NCBI GenBank assembly: GCA_024195585.1
Contig: SWBL01000202.1
Span: forward strand, 28,465-92,464
Origin: Aureobasidium sp. EXF-3400
Lineage: Eukaryota > Ascomycota > Dothideomycetes > Dothideales > Saccotheciaceae
Length of the DNA: 64,000 bases
Direction: 5' to 3'
Shown in pieces: positions 11,001 through 23,765 of the stretch. How positions within the stretch are numbered: the first letter of the stretch is position 1; each line of letters begins with the position of its first letter. Both the position numbers and the translations under genes were made by a program. The notes under the pieces are model-generated. The model was not told where the DNA came from, searched no databases, and saw nothing but the letters and a program-made list of their open reading frames with translations.

Positions 11001-11720
11001 CTAGCGCTCGAGATGGACGCCGTACTGCAAAAGCGCATCCTCCGCGTCTTTGGCGCCGTCGAATCCGCCTTTGCCAAAGCCAGCGGCAAACACGTCGAAG
11101 TTGAAGCCGAAAACTCACAAGCCCAAGACTCTGAAAACGATGACGATGAAGACGAGCCCGCCGATCCCGTTGACGCAGACCCTGAAGACTCAGACGACGC
11201 AGAAGACGAGGACGATGCTGAAGGAGGCGATGAACAACAAATCCAAGCCTCCCAAGCCAAACGCGTTGCCAAACTTCAAAACAGTCTGCTTGCTGAACAA
11301 CGCCTCTGCGAATTGGCTTCCAAGCTCGTGCTTGCTGTCCTGGGACGAATGGTCAATGTGAACGTCATGAAGCAGAGACTCGAACGCAACAAGACACGTC
11401 TGGGACATAACTTCAAACTTGTGCTTGAGCACTTGGACGCACAATCCAAAGGCAAAAAGGGCAAGGGCAAAGCTGCCGCTGCAAAGACCGGCGCTCAACA
11501 GGCAAAGGCTAAATCTGCAGCGGCACCTCAACAGCAGAAGAGCGCAGAAGTAGTTGTAGAGGATGATGAAGAGGAAGAGGAAGCAGAAGATGAAGAAGAC
11601 GTTCGCGCGCGAGAGATCCAAGAGGATGATGAAATGGCTGATGTTGACAATGATGAGAATGAGGAAGGAGGTAATCAAGAGGAAGTCGCTGCTGATGCTG
11701 AGAGTGTAATCGGAGACTAG
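8054..11720 (+). CDS. SCC3: Cohesin subunit Scc3/STAG (stromalin)
   Basis: Exons 8054-8453, 8509-8717 and 8766-11720 encode 1187 residues, the normal size for fungal Scc3/Psc3. The N-terminus is basic and acidic low-complexity sequence. The stromalin conservative domain lies about residues 330-415 (VKDWFETVFIHRYRDVDPHIRVDCARAIGDW, then RYLGWLLSDTNHSTRLEVV), within a long HEAT-repeat body. The C-terminus ends in Lys/Ala-rich and Asp/Glu-rich tails. In known systems Scc3 binds the kleisin Scc1 and DNA and is needed for cohesin loading and sister-chromatid cohesion. Both introns (55 and 48 nt) have standard borders, and the second has a CTAAC branch site. Confidence 0.93.
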
Positions 11721-12292
11721 AAGGTATGAATGGCGGTCGTTCCTTCTTTGCGAGATGCTTTTCTAGTTCTGTACATACCCTTTCTGTTTTCAAATATCCT
11801 AGCTTATGTTCAAATCATCCTTGCATACATTCACGTCTACTTGAGGGCTGTTCCATGTGAGAAGGACATCAAAGAGTCAGAAGAAAGAACAGCTTGCATA
11901 AAATCTGCTATATACAGCCCCCTGCCGTTCTCAAAAGTAAGAACCAAAGTAAAAGATTTGCAGAACGATAACGATACAACGCTTTTTCGTTTTGGAGCGA
12001 GAGTGATGGAAAAGAAAGGAGAAAAGGAAAACTGTTCTGTGGACCGACCCCTCTTAGCCATCGTAAAACTCCCTGCAAACCTTGAATATCGATAAGTCCA
12101 GACACCCATATTTCAGACTCAAACATTGTGCTCATCCTTTGTGGCAGATGAACTATGCCCCGTGCGCCTCAAACTCAAGTATGGTTTTCGTAGTTTCTTC
12201 ATGATATGTATTGGTCTCGAGTCTCGCTCAGAGACCTGATAGTCCCAGTGCCGATGAAGGTGGATGGTGAATCTGTCTTTTTTGCTTCTGTT
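11721..12292. other. Convergent 3' interval between SCC3 and OPI1-like genes
   Basis: These 572 nt separate two convergent stop codons and should hold both 3' UTRs. No gene, strong repeat or RNA feature is apparent. Confidence 0.5.
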
Positions 12293-13943
12293 TTACTCAG
12301 CTGTGGACTCTCTCGGGTCGTCGGCGTCCATCATCTCCTCTTCACGATTGCTTCTCCCTAGACTTTGCAGCCAGCTCTCGGCACTATTCAGCGTGATGCC
12401 GACGACGCTGTTGACTTGTGACATCATGTCGATGCCTTCGGTTGCGAAAGCGATCATGCGGTGTGCTGCTTTGCGAGTGTTCTCATCTGCGCCCTGGCCT
12501 GCAACTGCCTTGCCGTCCTCGCCACCGTCGGCTTTGACGGCCGCTTGAGACGGGGAAGCTGCTTCGGCAGACTGTGTAGCGTGGCGCCATCTTTGAGGGA
12601 TGGACAACAACTGCCCCTTGACGATGTTGCGGGCATTCTCGGGGAGAGCACCTCCTGCGTAAGTCGAGACGGAGTTGACCACAGTTTGGATGGTGTGCCA
12701 GATATCATCACAAAGTGATTTGATACGTCTCGCAAGCATCTCTGTCGATTGATCATGCTCACTGCCGCTTCTGATTTCAATCACGATACCGGCTTCTCTT
12801 TCCTTCTCTTGCCTGGCTCGCTCTTGTTGCGATATCTCGTGCGATTGGTCGTACTCTTGTAGAACCATCTTGAGCGCGTTCATGACGCTTTCAACGTGCT
12901 CAGTAGCTGAAGAAAGAAGCTTGACGCAGTACTGGAGGCTTCGCAAGGATGAATCGCTAAGTGCAACACCAAGAGCAGAGGTCGAGATGAAGATTTTGGT
13001 TGACCAGCTTCGATTATTAGGAGGTCTTTCAACAGCTCGGCTTCTCTCTGATCCATGAGGGCTGACCTCCTCTCTGTACGAGGGTGGTTTGTTGGCTTGG
13101 TACGCGGGTAGATATTCCTGTGAGTCCTGCAGGCTTGGGTCCACACGGTCAAGATCCATATTGTCCGAGCCTACTCGTCGACGTTTACTTCCGTGAGCAG
13201 GATCCATGGCTGGAGAGCTAGGCCTTCGGCTATCAAGGTATCGTCTGATACCTCCTTCGACACCAGTACGTCTACCGAGGTTACTGACAGTACTAGCGAC
13301 AGGAGAGCCAACATTGCGCTCGACAAGATGGACACCGTATCGGACGATACGAGGGGAGAAGTTCTTAGTCGCATTGTAAGCTGACAAACTACCGTTTACA
13401 GTATTCCCGACCCAAGGATGGGCGTCGACCAAAAGATCTAGTAGTGGCTCGAGGTCTTTGTTCGAAGAAGCTGAGGCATTTGTAGGGCTGTGGTTGGATG
13501 CTGATGGACGGGTCTTGGGGGAAGGAGCAAAGTCTGGATTGTCAGTCGGCGTGACAGGAAGTCGGACATTGGGTATACACACCAGGGTTTCCAAGACCAG
13601 ATAGAGCTTCGGCGGCGAGACGGACATCCGGATCGTCCATTGACACACTCGTGGAGCGTTGAGTTGCATCGTCAATGCTCATGTTGCTAGCAGCGTCGGA
13701 TTCAATGCTGGTGCGAGGCATATTCACTTGCGGGTCGACGTCTCTGGCGGCAGCGGCATTGAGCAAGACATTGGGATGGACCGTCTTTGAGGGAAGGTCG
13801 GCGAGGACAGACTTCAGGTCGGGAAGAGTAATGTCGGCAGGAGCATGGTTCATGTGAAGGTCTGTCGTGGGCACCGAGGGCAGTTTGAGGTTGTCGGCAT
13901 CTTGGTCGTAGGCGTATCCGGGCGCTTGGCGTTGCGATTCCAT
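12293..13943 (-). CDS. Opi1-family transcriptional regulator (Neurospora CCG-8 type)
   Basis: Exons 13943-13583 and 13533-12293 (49-nt intron) encode 533 residues; an upstream in-frame ATG-like extension to 14000 is less likely. The family signature is clear: LKLPSVP near the N-terminus; LAAEALSGLGNP; the conserved block LEPLLDLLVDAHPWVGNTVNGSLSAYNATKNFSPRIVRYG; RNVGSPVASTVSNLGRRTGVEGGIRRYL; and a C-terminal helical part beginning LSDSSLRSLQYCVKLLSSATEHVESVMNAL. Yeast Opi1 represses phospholipid genes, sensing phosphatidic acid. The Neurospora homologue CCG-8 is clock-controlled and links the clock to azole response and lipid metabolism. The actual targets here are unknown. The next gene on this strand is 700 nt upstream. 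Confidence 0.88.
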
Positions 13944-14644
13944 TGTTGCACTGACGTATCGAGCTCCTGCGCAAGTCGGCGACGACTCTGGCAGCAGCAA
14001 CTAGCAAAACACGATTGGGCGGGTTCGACGGCGATTGAGAGGTGATCGAGGCAGCAAACGACAGGTCATTGGCAATGGTCGTGAGGAAGGACGTCGACGG
14101 TCGATGAAACTCATCATCTTCTGCACAACGGGAAGAGGAGCATGTGATATTTGTTGCCCGTGGCCTTGGCATGACCCGTCGCTTTCACATGTCATTCTTC
14201 GGTTCAACCTCGATCTTTTTGCTGCCCTCTCGACCGCGACCATGTCATGTTGGATCTCTCGTCCTTGCTATTGAATAACTACCAGATTGTATGTTATCTT
14301 AATCTAGCTGAGGTGACATGTCTCGTGGGAGCCAGACTCTCTCGTGGGATACTCTGCAAGCGATGTAGTACTGCTGAGTATTGGTACTGCGAGGTGCCGC
14401 TATCGATGCAGGCGTTGGCAGCCAACGCCTCAAAGACCCTTTTGTCTCCATTCACATGTTTTGTTCGCTCTGGTTCGTCCAAATTGCAAGTGCCGGAAGA
14501 TAAATATTGCTTGTCTCCACAGCTTTGCAAGGGTTGCCTTTCGTACTCGATCAACACATGAAAGCACGAGCTCAACCATTTCTCTGTCCTCATATCCAGC
14601 TGCAACCAAAACAAGTAGATGAAAACCAAAAACCTGTTGAGAGC
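13944..14644. other. Intergenic, upstream region of the OPI1-like gene
   Basis: About 700 nt hold the promoter and leader of the OPI1-like gene and the 3' end of the ankyrin gene. No further gene is supported. Short open frames on both strands have no recognisable features. Confidence 0.5.
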
Positions 14645-15176
14645 TTATTGCTGTTCCACACCAAACAGCGTGAGATAATTCTCCTTCCTGAACATGTGTG
14701 CACTGTCGACAGCATTGGGCTGTCCTGCATACACATCTGCCCTGTTCTCAAACAATAGCTTGACCACTTCATCCGAAGCTTTGAATACAGCGCCAGCAAT
14801 CGGACTCTGACCTCTGTCATTCAACACATTCGGATCCGCACCCTTGTCAAGCAGCATCCTTGTTGTTTCTGCATGGCCGTGATAAGCTGCTAGCATGAGC
14901 AGCGTATCGCCCTTGGAATTTGTGAGATTAGGCGGGATGCCACTGTGAAATCAACGTTAGCTTGACGACTGCTGCGGTACTGATAGCATGCATATTTCAA
15001 TCGACTTACGCGCTGATATATTGTGCCAACTCCTCAGTCTTGCCTGCTCGTGCAAAGTCGAACAATTTGCCTGCTAGTTCGAGCGCTGCAGGTGGCAGGT
15101 CCGCCGCCTGAGTCGGAACACTGCTGCTTGAAGCGGCATCATCTGCTGATTGTGCTGGTTGCTGTGGAAGACCCAT
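14645..15176 (-). CDS. Small ankyrin-repeat protein
   Basis: Exons 15176-15010 and 14942-14645 (67-nt intron) encode 154 residues. After an Ala/Ser-rich N-terminus come about three ankyrin repeats. The first is ELAGKLFDFARAGKTEELAQYISAGIPPNLTNSKG, then TLLMLAAYHGHAETTRMLLDKGADPNVLNDRG, then SPIAGAVFKASDEVVKLLFENRADVYAG. Similar single-domain ankyrin proteins of about 150 residues are common in ascomycetes and generally mediate protein contacts; the partner is unknown. I prefer the second in-frame ATG (MGLPQQP) to one five codons earlier because it begins the low-complexity leader typical of the group. The first exon ends inside the first repeat, and the splice restores the ankyrin pattern. 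Confidence 0.8.
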
Positions 15177-15447
15177 CGTGATTAAATTCACGATCGTTCT
15201 GATTGTGAATTCACGTGTTGAATGTTTGAAAGATGAGGTCGTCTAAGTACGTTTATGACCGTGCTTGCCAGGCTCGAGTGGTAAGCAGTGACATCATAGA
15301 ATCTTGTGGATAGCGATATAGAAAGTTCCGAGTCAGTGGATAAATGGATGCATATATGAAAACAATGATTTTTTCCTGTCCTGTGACTCCTCGCTAAGTA
15401 AATACATTCAGACTTCTTCCATGTACACAACCTCCTTCACGTAGTCC

Positions 15448-18257
15448 TTAGACAACAATTCTGTCCAGCGAGTACTTGCCGACACGCATAGACAGCTCCT
15501 TACCACGAAGACCCCTACTCTTCTCGACTTGGCCAGTGCTTGTCATGCGCATCTTGTCGGCAGGTCCTTGGGCCTTGTAACCAAGAGGAAGGATAGGGTC
15601 GACGGCAAGAGGAGTTTCTTCGAAACCGGGCGTCTTGATAGGATCGACCTTCTTGATCGTCGTCTGTTTCTGCGAAGCACGAGTCGTGTTGCTGAAGCGC
15701 TCAAAGTCATTCAAGAAGACACCGAAGCTGCATGCCTCGATACATGTCTCCAAAGCAGCACTGGTTTCGGCGACAAGAGTTTCCAGCATGTTATCGGTCT
15801 GGAGGTCTGGGTCTCCGCTGAGTCCTACAAGCCAGCCAGACGTGCCAATGGCGTCGATGGCACAGTTCAGAAGGTTGCTGATAATAGCAATTGAGTGATC
15901 ACTAGGCGATCCTGCATCTTCAGATCTGGAGGCGATCTCATCTTCGGTGTACTTGGATGTCCAGCCACCGTCTGCAAGCTCAATGCGGAGAATCTGGATG
16001 AAGAAAACAACCTCGCGGGGCGCAAGGTGAGTACGAAGTCTCTCGACGATGCTGCGCGAAGGGAATGAGTAAAGGCGGGTGAAAACAGTACGGAATGAGG
16101 CGCTTCGGACGCTAAGACCAGTGTCCAGGGCTGACAGGGCAAACTCGAGATCGGCTTCCGCAGCATCAGTCTCATCCTGAATTGTAGATTCAAGCTCGTT
16201 GCCGGATTCATCGCTCTTGCTAGTGATCAGCTTGGCCACTGCGGCAGGGCTTGGTCCTTGCAGGGACTTCACGAGTGAAGCCAAAGCCACGATGACCTCC
16301 TCAATCTCGAGGTAGACCGGCCAGCTTAGCCATTCATGCATCACATGCATTTCCGGATCGAGCTCGTTGACTGCCCTCATAATGTCACCAGGACGAACCT
16401 TTTGGGCGGTAGACTGAATGGTGCCGGTCTCGCGCAAAGCTCTCTCGACTGCCATGGCAGACATGTATCCGGTAACAGCGAGCCACCTGAAGATGTTTGC
16501 GGCAAAGAAGTTCATCGAGATGGCGCTCTGTTCCTCGCTCGTGGTCTCGTTCCAAGCAAACATCTTGCTGAGTAGGTAGACTGCTTTGCGCCTCTCGGTC
16601 TTCTGAACGAGGAATCGGGAGTCTCTCACAGGCCACAGTCTGCTATCTTCCGCGTCCTGCTCCTCAGAGTCCTGAGCTGCCGATTTCTGTTGCTTAGGGG
16701 TTGATGACACTTCAAGCTCAGCGGCAAGGAAGCGCTCAAGGGCTGCTACGTCAGACTCGACAAGTGAGTCGACTGTCTCTTTCCAGCTCTCCCATTCTTG
16801 CGAAGATACCTCAGAGTTGGGAGCGGCGACAAGTGCCTTCTTGGCTCCTTTGCCGAGAGAGTTGATCAGGAGACTGGTGTTAGCTTTCGACTTCTTGTAA
16901 GCGGTGGCGGAAAGGTTGATCTGCAGGCCGACAAGAGCATTTCCAGAAATTGCAACAGCAAGGCCAAGGTCCGAGAAGAAAGTAACAAAGTCGAGAGAGC
17001 CCTCGGTAGCGCCATCGGTTCTCTTTCTCTTATCACCTGCCGACTCAAGAGGGTCGGATTCGAGGGACAGAGCAGCTTGCAAAGAGCTGTATTTGGTATC
17101 ATAGATGGCACACGAGGCGGATTCGGCAGCAAGAACCAGCGCGGCTGAGATGCGAACAAAGCTTTGATGGGCTTGGGTATGAGGCGTGAGAACGGAGAGA
17201 AGGCGGGGAACAGTGCCCGAAAGATCGTATGTAGTGATGATACCAGAGAGTAGCTGGTGCAACTTTCCAGCCGAGGATTGTAGAGAGAAGGTGGCCTTTT
17301 CAGAAGAAGTGGCTCCAGGGAGCTCGTAGCTGAACAAGTAACGAAGACCTTGGTGGGCGCTGGTGATCATATCTTTGGACCTTGACGGCAGAGAAAACAG
17401 GTTGAAGCGACGAGTATTTTGGTCGTCAACAGTGACCAGAGCGAGCAGGGGCACGTTCAGGTCAGATGAATTGTCGAGGCTGACAGCACCTCCGACCAAA
17501 GCCAGAGCGTCCTCTCTGCTCTTGAGCAGACCCTTTCTTGCCGAGGTCACATCGGTGACAGTGGCGTATTCGACCTTGAGAGATGATGGCGTGGCATCCG
17601 ACTCGGCCATGACGATGGCGCGAGCGGCATCTGCGTCCCATCTCTTCTGCTGGAGATCACCAGCGATGCATTCAACGCTTCCATCAACGTAGGTAACAGC
17701 GATATCCAGAGCAAGGCCGAGCGTTTCATTGTCCGAGTGCGATGCAAGGGCGTTGATGGCAAAGACAGTGCTCGTCGTGGTGGGCAACTGATAGCTTGTC
17801 TTGACTTGCTGATCGGCAGAAAGGTCGGTCGAGTCAGCGATGGTATCCTCGGTGAAGCAGATGACCTCTGTCTTCTTTCCAGTGGTGTGACCAAGTACGG
17901 CATATGTGACTCTCTGAGCGGCCTTGCGACCAGTGATCTTGCGGTAGATGGAGCATGGCGCGCAGAGCAGACGGGTCTGGGGAGGAAGAGCATACGATGT
18001 TACCAAGCGCGGGTTACGCACCTAGAGCTGTGAGTCAGTACAATTCCAGGTCTGTAGCCAGCATGCAGAGCGGTATTTACATTGTAGATGGTGATGCTGT
18101 CTCCGTCAACACTTGCGACAATTTCAGGACGCTTTCTCCATTTTTGACCGCGGAGTCCAAATACCGGAGCGGCGAAGGTGGTGCCAACAGTGGAATCAAA
18201 GGGTTTCGGTAGAGAGGCGAGGGTGAAGGGAGCCTCGATGGCAGCTCGGTCGGCCAT
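15448..18257 (-). CDS. Utp8-like U3 snoRNP / small-subunit processome protein
   Basis: Exons 18257-18081 and 18021-15448 (59-nt intron) give 916 residues. The N-terminus (IEAPFTLASLPKP, then RPEIVASVDGDSITIYNVRNPRLVTSYALPPQTRLLCAPCSIYRK) has the pattern I associate with the Utp8 beta-propeller of filamentous fungi. A long helical C-terminal half ends in a basic tail (KMRMTSTGQVEKSRGLRGKELSMRVGKYSLDRIVV). In yeast Utp8 belongs to the t-UTP/UtpA complex, which acts at rDNA transcription and early pre-18S rRNA processing, and it also affects tRNA export. The splice joins TIYN directly to VRNPRLV, which supports the model. The family call rests on remembered pattern, not a search. It is divergent from the ELG1-like gene. 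Confidence 0.75.
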
Positions 18258-18509
18258 TTGTAGAGAGTGTAGGGCGAACGATTCCTATAGGCGACAAGGT
18301 CTTGTTCCTTCCTCTTCTGATTCTTGCTTCAGAAAAAGTTCGGGATGCTTGGCAGGCAGGCGCGACCATCGGACATAGCAGCATCCCGCAAAGGTAAAGT
18401 CCGAAATGGGAAAGACGCGCCTTCCCGTTTATAGCGTCACGACGCGTCTTCCATCGAGAGAGAGCTTGTGTCGAGACTGAATTGTCGACGAACAGCACGC
18501 TCTCTTTCC
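18258..18509. promoter_or_regulatory. Divergent promoter between UTP8-like and ELG1-like genes
   Basis: Only 252 nt separate the two divergent start codons, so both genes must share most of their upstream control region. No clear TATA box is seen. Confidence 0.4.
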
Positions 18510-21500
18510 ATGGCTCTCGGCGTCATGAGTGATGGTCAGAATAAAAGCTTGCATCCTTTCTTTGTGAAGCCTCAAGGTACATATGCACTGTTTCTAATTT
18601 GGATTTCACCTGCTCATTCACCCAGCTCCTACGGTCAAACCGACTCTAGATTCCGAACCCTCCTTACCAGACGATGATGCCTCACCTGGAGCAGAGCCTG
18701 GATCTTCGCAGCCCGAACCTTCAATAATATCCGACCTAAGCAATGGCAGAAAGACTCGTCCCAGGAAGGCCAAACAGAAACCGGACGCTACATCCATCCC
18801 CGAGTCCAACGAGTCCACATCTTCCACCACCCGCAAGCGACGCAAGTTAAGCCTTACCGACCATCTCGTCCTCCCTGATCGTGGCTCCGAAGATATGCTG
18901 CCCCAGCCTTCCAGCCCAACCTCTGTTCCTTCCTCGCATCCTGGAAACAGCCAACCCATCGAGCTACACCAAGACACGGAAAACCACCCCGAGCCCAATT
19001 CGATCCATACAGGCATACCAACAACCACCCCGCCCAAGAAGATGTTGAAGCTGAGCACTGGCGGTACTCTAATCTCCCCTTCGTCCAAATCATTGCCAGC
19101 CAAGGAAGATGCGCAAACCAAGAAGCCCGCGAAGCGAGGAAGACCCAAGAAAGAGAAGCAGAAGCTACTTGTGATATTGCATTATCCTGCCAATGATGCT
19201 CTGGGACATCGGATAAACCGTATAATGGACGGCTCCGAGACCTTCAAGATATCGAAACCTGCCTCTATGGCTCCGCCACCTAAGCCCAAGGCCCCAAAGT
19301 TCGATCCCTCTAAACCGACACATCCTTTCTTCTCCGGAAAACCGAAAGACGCCGTGCCAACCTCCGCCGCTTCTGTGAAAGGTCCTGTCGATCCGAGGAT
19401 CAGCCACATTCTGAGCCCACGAAGACCTTCTGCTGTGACCCCTGGCAAATTACGCGCTCAAGCACGAGAGAATGGCTCGAAAAATATGGACAGTTCTTCT
19501 GGTTTCCCGCAGTTCGGTGCAAACAAAGATAGAAATATCATCAAGCAACCAGGCATGGTCGAAGCCCCGTTCCCGCCAAGAGGACATGCCCATGTTCGTG
19601 GAGACTTTTACTACCACACGAGTCGACCATTGAAAGATGCTTCCGCCGACGTGCCTCGCTCGACGCGCAAGATGAAATATAAGATACCACTTCTGGATCC
19701 ATCCGAGAGTAGTCTGACCCGTGTAGAGAGCGATCTTGACTTTCGTCAAAAAGACATACCGAGATCCGATGGGTTTTACAATCCTCCATCTTCACTACGC
19801 GTCCCGTCTCGACATCTCGTTCCTGGTTTACGTGCTCAGAAATGGATTAGCAATGAACTTCATGCTCAGCCATTGACGGACGAACTTCAGTCTACACCTG
19901 GAAACCATCGCTACTACGTCCATCCAGCATGCGAAAGTCTCTATCTTGGGTTACCAAGTGTACTTACACCGTATGACCATGGAAAGTCGGAAGTGCAAGC
20001 CTGGGCTCAGAAGTACTCACCCCAATGCGCAAGTCAGGTATTGCAGCTGGGAAGGGAGGCGACGTATCTGAGAGAGTGGATGAAGGCTCTTACCATCAAC
20101 ACAGTCGAGACAGCTGGGTCACAAATCCCTAAGCACGACAAATCAAGTCGCGAACGAGGTCCCAAGAAGAAACGTCGCAAGAAGGCCGCTGGACTAGATG
20201 ATTTCATTGTTAACGATGATGATATCTTCAATGATCCTGATGAACTCATGGAATTGGACGACCCGTCGCTGTTACGTCCAGGGCAAACTCCGTCTCTAGT
20301 ACGAAACACTGATTTCAAGAATCAGTCAAACCGCTCAAAAATTGCCAACTCGGTCATCGTGAGTGGACCTTCTGGTTGTGGAAAAACTGCTATGATACAC
20401 GCCGCAGCGAAAGAACTTGGCTTCGAGATATTCGAAATCAACCCTGGTTCACGCCGAAGTGGTAAAGATGTTCTCGACAGGATTGGAAACATGGTAGAGA
20501 ATCATTTGGTACAGAATCGATCTCTCGATGCTGGCAATACCTCTGCTGATGAAGACGCCGGCCGTCTGTCTGATGCCTTTAACAAGGACCTCGAATCCGG
20601 TAGGCAAGGTACCATGAAATCTTTCTTCACGTCCACACCAAAGTCAGCGGCCCAACCAAAAAAGGAGCATAAGCCGAAAATTAATGTCGAACAAGTACAG
20701 AAAGTCTTGTCATCTTCGAAGCCATCACGAGGACAGAAACAATCACTGATCCTACTCGAGGAAGTCGATATCATGTTTGAGGAAGACAAGAACTTCTGGA
20801 CCACGATCTTCACAATCCTGGAGAGTTCAAAACGTCCTGTCATTATGACTTGCAATGATGAAGATCTTGTGCCTCTTCCAGCCATCACATGTCAAGCACT
20901 GCTTCGATTGTCTGCTCCACCTGCGGACATTGCCATAGACTACATGCTGTTGATGGCGGCTCAGGAGGGCCACCTGCTACACCGAGATGCAGTATCGACA
21001 CTCTACAATGCGAAACATCATGATCTGCGCGCGAGTATTGCCGAGCTACAGTTGTGGTGTCAAAAGGGAGTTGGCGACCCTCGAGGTGGACTAAGTTGGA
21101 TCTTTCCTAGGTGGCCAGCTGGTAGCGGGCTCGATGAATATGGTCAGCCCATCAGAGTGTTCAGTGAGAATACGTACCAGGCAGGTATGGGCTTTGTTGC
21201 TCATGAAACAAGCTCCCCCTCAGAAGGTACAAAGGACGATGAACTCCTCAAGGAGACTTGGGAAGGCTGGAATATTGATCCACGCGACGAGCTGTTTGCT
21301 GGAGTCACAAGCACAGCTCCAGCCTTGGAAAAGCTGAATCCTCAGTCACGCATGGCTGCGTTGAAGCAGTACTCGGACCTTTCCGACAGCCTCAGCGACA
21401 TGGATGTCTTCTGTCAAGTTGGCCTGCCCGGCAAAGAGAACCACAAAACAGATACTACCCAGCCCGAGCTACCTCCAAAGACACGCGCGAGTTATATCAA

Positions 21501-22131
21501 CGGCATGGCGCTCCTTCAGACACCGGAAGTTGTTGACTATAGTACCCTTGATACCCAGCTAGCGGTCTCTGGTTCACGTCTTGTACGCAGTGTTTTCTCC
21601 AACCTGGTCAACCAACCTACGCCAAGTCTGACAGGACGCGTAATTGAAACACACTCTCCAGGCAACAGAGTATCTCCTCTTACTCGCGGAGACATTTCGA
21701 CCGCCTTCGACACGATAGCTACTATGATGACCACCCCAACCCCTGGTCCACCCAGTCTGGCCTACTCAGTGTTCGACGGCCCACTCAAAACCGTAGTCGC
21801 CGATGTCGCGCCGTATGTCCGCTCCATTGCAGCATTCGACCTGGCTCTGGAAACACGCAGGGGCATGCTGCAGGGTAGCAGTCAAGGATCGACAGGTGGA
21901 AGTGGTGCTGGAATCAAACGAGCTCGAACGACTCGAGCTGCTCGCAGTGCGCTGGAAGGCGGACAACGCCAATTGACCCGCCGGGAACGCTGGTTTGATC
22001 CAGCTTTCGACCTTGCTCTTGCTTTGCGAACTGCTGGCGACTGGCCTCGTGTGGAAAGTGAAATCGCAGAAGCTCGACTGCATAGCCCTGGGTTTGATGG
22101 TTTCATACATATGGGGTCGTTCGATGCTTGA
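18510..22131 (+). CDS. ELG1: Elg1/ATAD5-like PCNA unloader, AAA+ ATPase
   Basis: Exons 18510-18576 and 18626-22131 (49-nt intron) encode 1190 residues. The AAA+ core carries Walker A GPSGCGKT near residue 600 and Walker B LILLEEVDIMFEED near residue 730, the latter with the double Glu and long preceding insertion typical of Elg1/ATAD5 rather than Rfc1 or Ctf18. The N-terminus contains KSLHPFFVKP, similar to a PCNA-interacting motif, followed by a basic low-complexity region with nuclear-localisation-like RKRRK. In characterised organisms Elg1 replaces Rfc1 in an RFC-like complex and unloads PCNA after Okazaki fragment ligation. The first ATG (18510) is used; another in-frame ATG five codons later is possible. 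Confidence 0.85.
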
Positions 22132-22491
22132 TGCTGGCTATCTCTAATACAGTTTCTTGCTCTCTAGCTTAGCTGCTATCGTTCTGTGAGACTGAATGCT
22201 GAGACTTTCTTCTCGATGTATATGTATATAGCTTCTGAGAATAGCTGCTAAGCCGCTACCAATAATAATAGCTGCAGACTAGCTCCGTCTAATACTTTCA
22301 AGTTGTTTGGTTTTCTGTATCTGTGCGGAGCGTGATCAAGACATGTTTCACTAATGATCGATGGTCAGACTTCGTGATTGAAGAGACTAGAGAGAGCCGA
22401 GGAAACCACGACTGTATACGGAGATCACTTTCCCTTAGACTCGTGAGTATAGTTCTCTCAAATGTGGGCAACTAGGCCAAATGACTGTAAA

Positions 22492-22590
22492 AATGCACAA
22501 TACGTTCCTAAATAAAGTCATATCCAAGGAGAGATGATGTTTCAAGGTGTCTCAATGGCCAAGCTCATGTTCACAAAGGTATTGTGCATT
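22492..22590. repeat. 12-bp inverted repeat around AATGCACAATAC
   Basis: AATGCACAATAC at 22492-22503 is repeated in inverse orientation as GTATTGTGCATT at 22579-22590, with a 75-nt spacer. The AATGCACA core is the same as the internal inverted repeat of the element copies at 3965 and 30458, so this could be a very eroded relative. It could equally be a 3'-UTR hairpin between ELG1 and the membrane-protein gene. Confidence 0.4.
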
Positions 22591-22676
22591 CGGATAGTAT
22601 ATGTAACTACCATTCGTTGCCGTTGGAAAGGGCATGATCAGCAAACAACATCCATCAACCCGACTTCCCTGCTCTC

Positions 22677-23567
22677 CTAGACCTGTGCTTCCTCCGTGTC
22701 GATTTTCGAGTACCCGGCCAAGGGGGTGGACTCTCGACCTGCATACATCCTGGCTAGCCACGCAGAGTATCCAATAAGACGTGCGCCAGGGAGAACACCA
22801 AGTTCCGCGATGAGAATCTGATACACCCAGTACTTGCCTCTCAAGAAGTGGAACTGCAGCTCAAGAGGGACCATGACGCACAGCACAATACCGACACCAG
22901 TGATGGCACCAATAGTGATGAGAACCCTGGCCTTAGGGTTCCCTTTAGAGCGAGGTTCGAAGTCGTGCACGATGCTCTCGATGAGATAGAAGACGTCCAT
23001 GAAGAGCAGCACGATAAGACTTAGAGCCCATCCTGCGAATGGGAAAGGATTCAGTTCCCAAAGTGAGTCAGGGGGAGAATTCTGCAGGTCGAGCCATAAC
23101 ATCAAGTTTACCAGTCTGTATGCGCCGACTTTCCAGAGCCATTCTTCTTTGTCGTTCATTGCATTGCCCAAGAATCTGGCGGTGATGTAGGCTCCAGGAA
23201 GTGCGAGGACTTGTACCCAGAAGAGCTGATAGAAGAACATCTTTTCATCTATCCAGTGCGTGAGGGCGGCAACAATGACTGCCCCCAGCATACCCATCAG
23301 GGCACCGATACAAGTCCGATAATCTCCTTTGATGTGGTCGTCAGGTAGTAGAGTCTTGCCGAGAGCATCGAGAGATATTCTGAGTAGGATATAACACGCG
23401 ATAAGAAGAGAGACACTGCTAATCCAGTGGGCGGTCATGTCAAAGTAGTTATCGGGTATGCCACCGAAATCGAGCCATATCAGGAGTACAGTTACCAGAG
23501 CATATGCTAATCCATACGTTATGAGGTCGTCTTTGGCGTCCATCCGCTGCGAAGTTGAGGCTGCCAT
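22677..23567 (-). CDS. Multi-pass membrane protein of unknown function
   Basis: A single exon encodes 296 residues with about seven to eight hydrophobic segments: near 18-36, 45-65, 86-106, 115-135, 150-165, 178-197, 213-235 and 245-262. Between the segments lie short polar loops such as LPDDHIKGDYRTC and NAMNDKEEWLWK. The C-terminus YSKIDTEEAQV is hydrophilic. There is no signal peptide and no recognised transporter signature. Low intron number and full-length continuity argue that it is a real gene. The role cannot be assigned from the sequence. It is bracketed by a 16-bp inverted repeat (22583-22598 and 23766-23781). Confidence 0.75.
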   Translation of the reverse strand: MAASTSQRMDAKDDLITYGLAYALVTVLLIWLDFGGIPDNYFDMTAHWISSVSLLIACYILLRISLDALGKTLLPDDHIKGDYRTCIGALMGMLGAVIVAALTHWIDEKMFFYQLFWVQVLALPGAYITARFLGNAMNDKEEWLWKVGAYRLVNLMLWLDLQNSPPDSLWELNPFPFAGWALSLIVLLFMDVFYLIESIVHDFEPRSKGNPKARVLITIGAITGVGIVLCVMVPLELQFHFLRGKYWVYQILIAELGVLPGARLIGYSAWLARMYAGRESTPLAGYSKIDTEEAQV

Positions 23568-23765
23568 GATGAGGGGGTGCTATTAGAGAAGAATAGTTTA
23601 CGCGGGACGCGTCTAGTTATTGTATTTGACAAGAAGCAGAGAACAGTGTGCGTCACATGAGCTACGACTTCGTAGCCAATAGTTGAAATCTTGGTCAGGG
23701 GCTGAGCGAGATAAAGCATGTAGCCAGAACTCTATACCAGAAACTATCATCACGAGACACTCGCA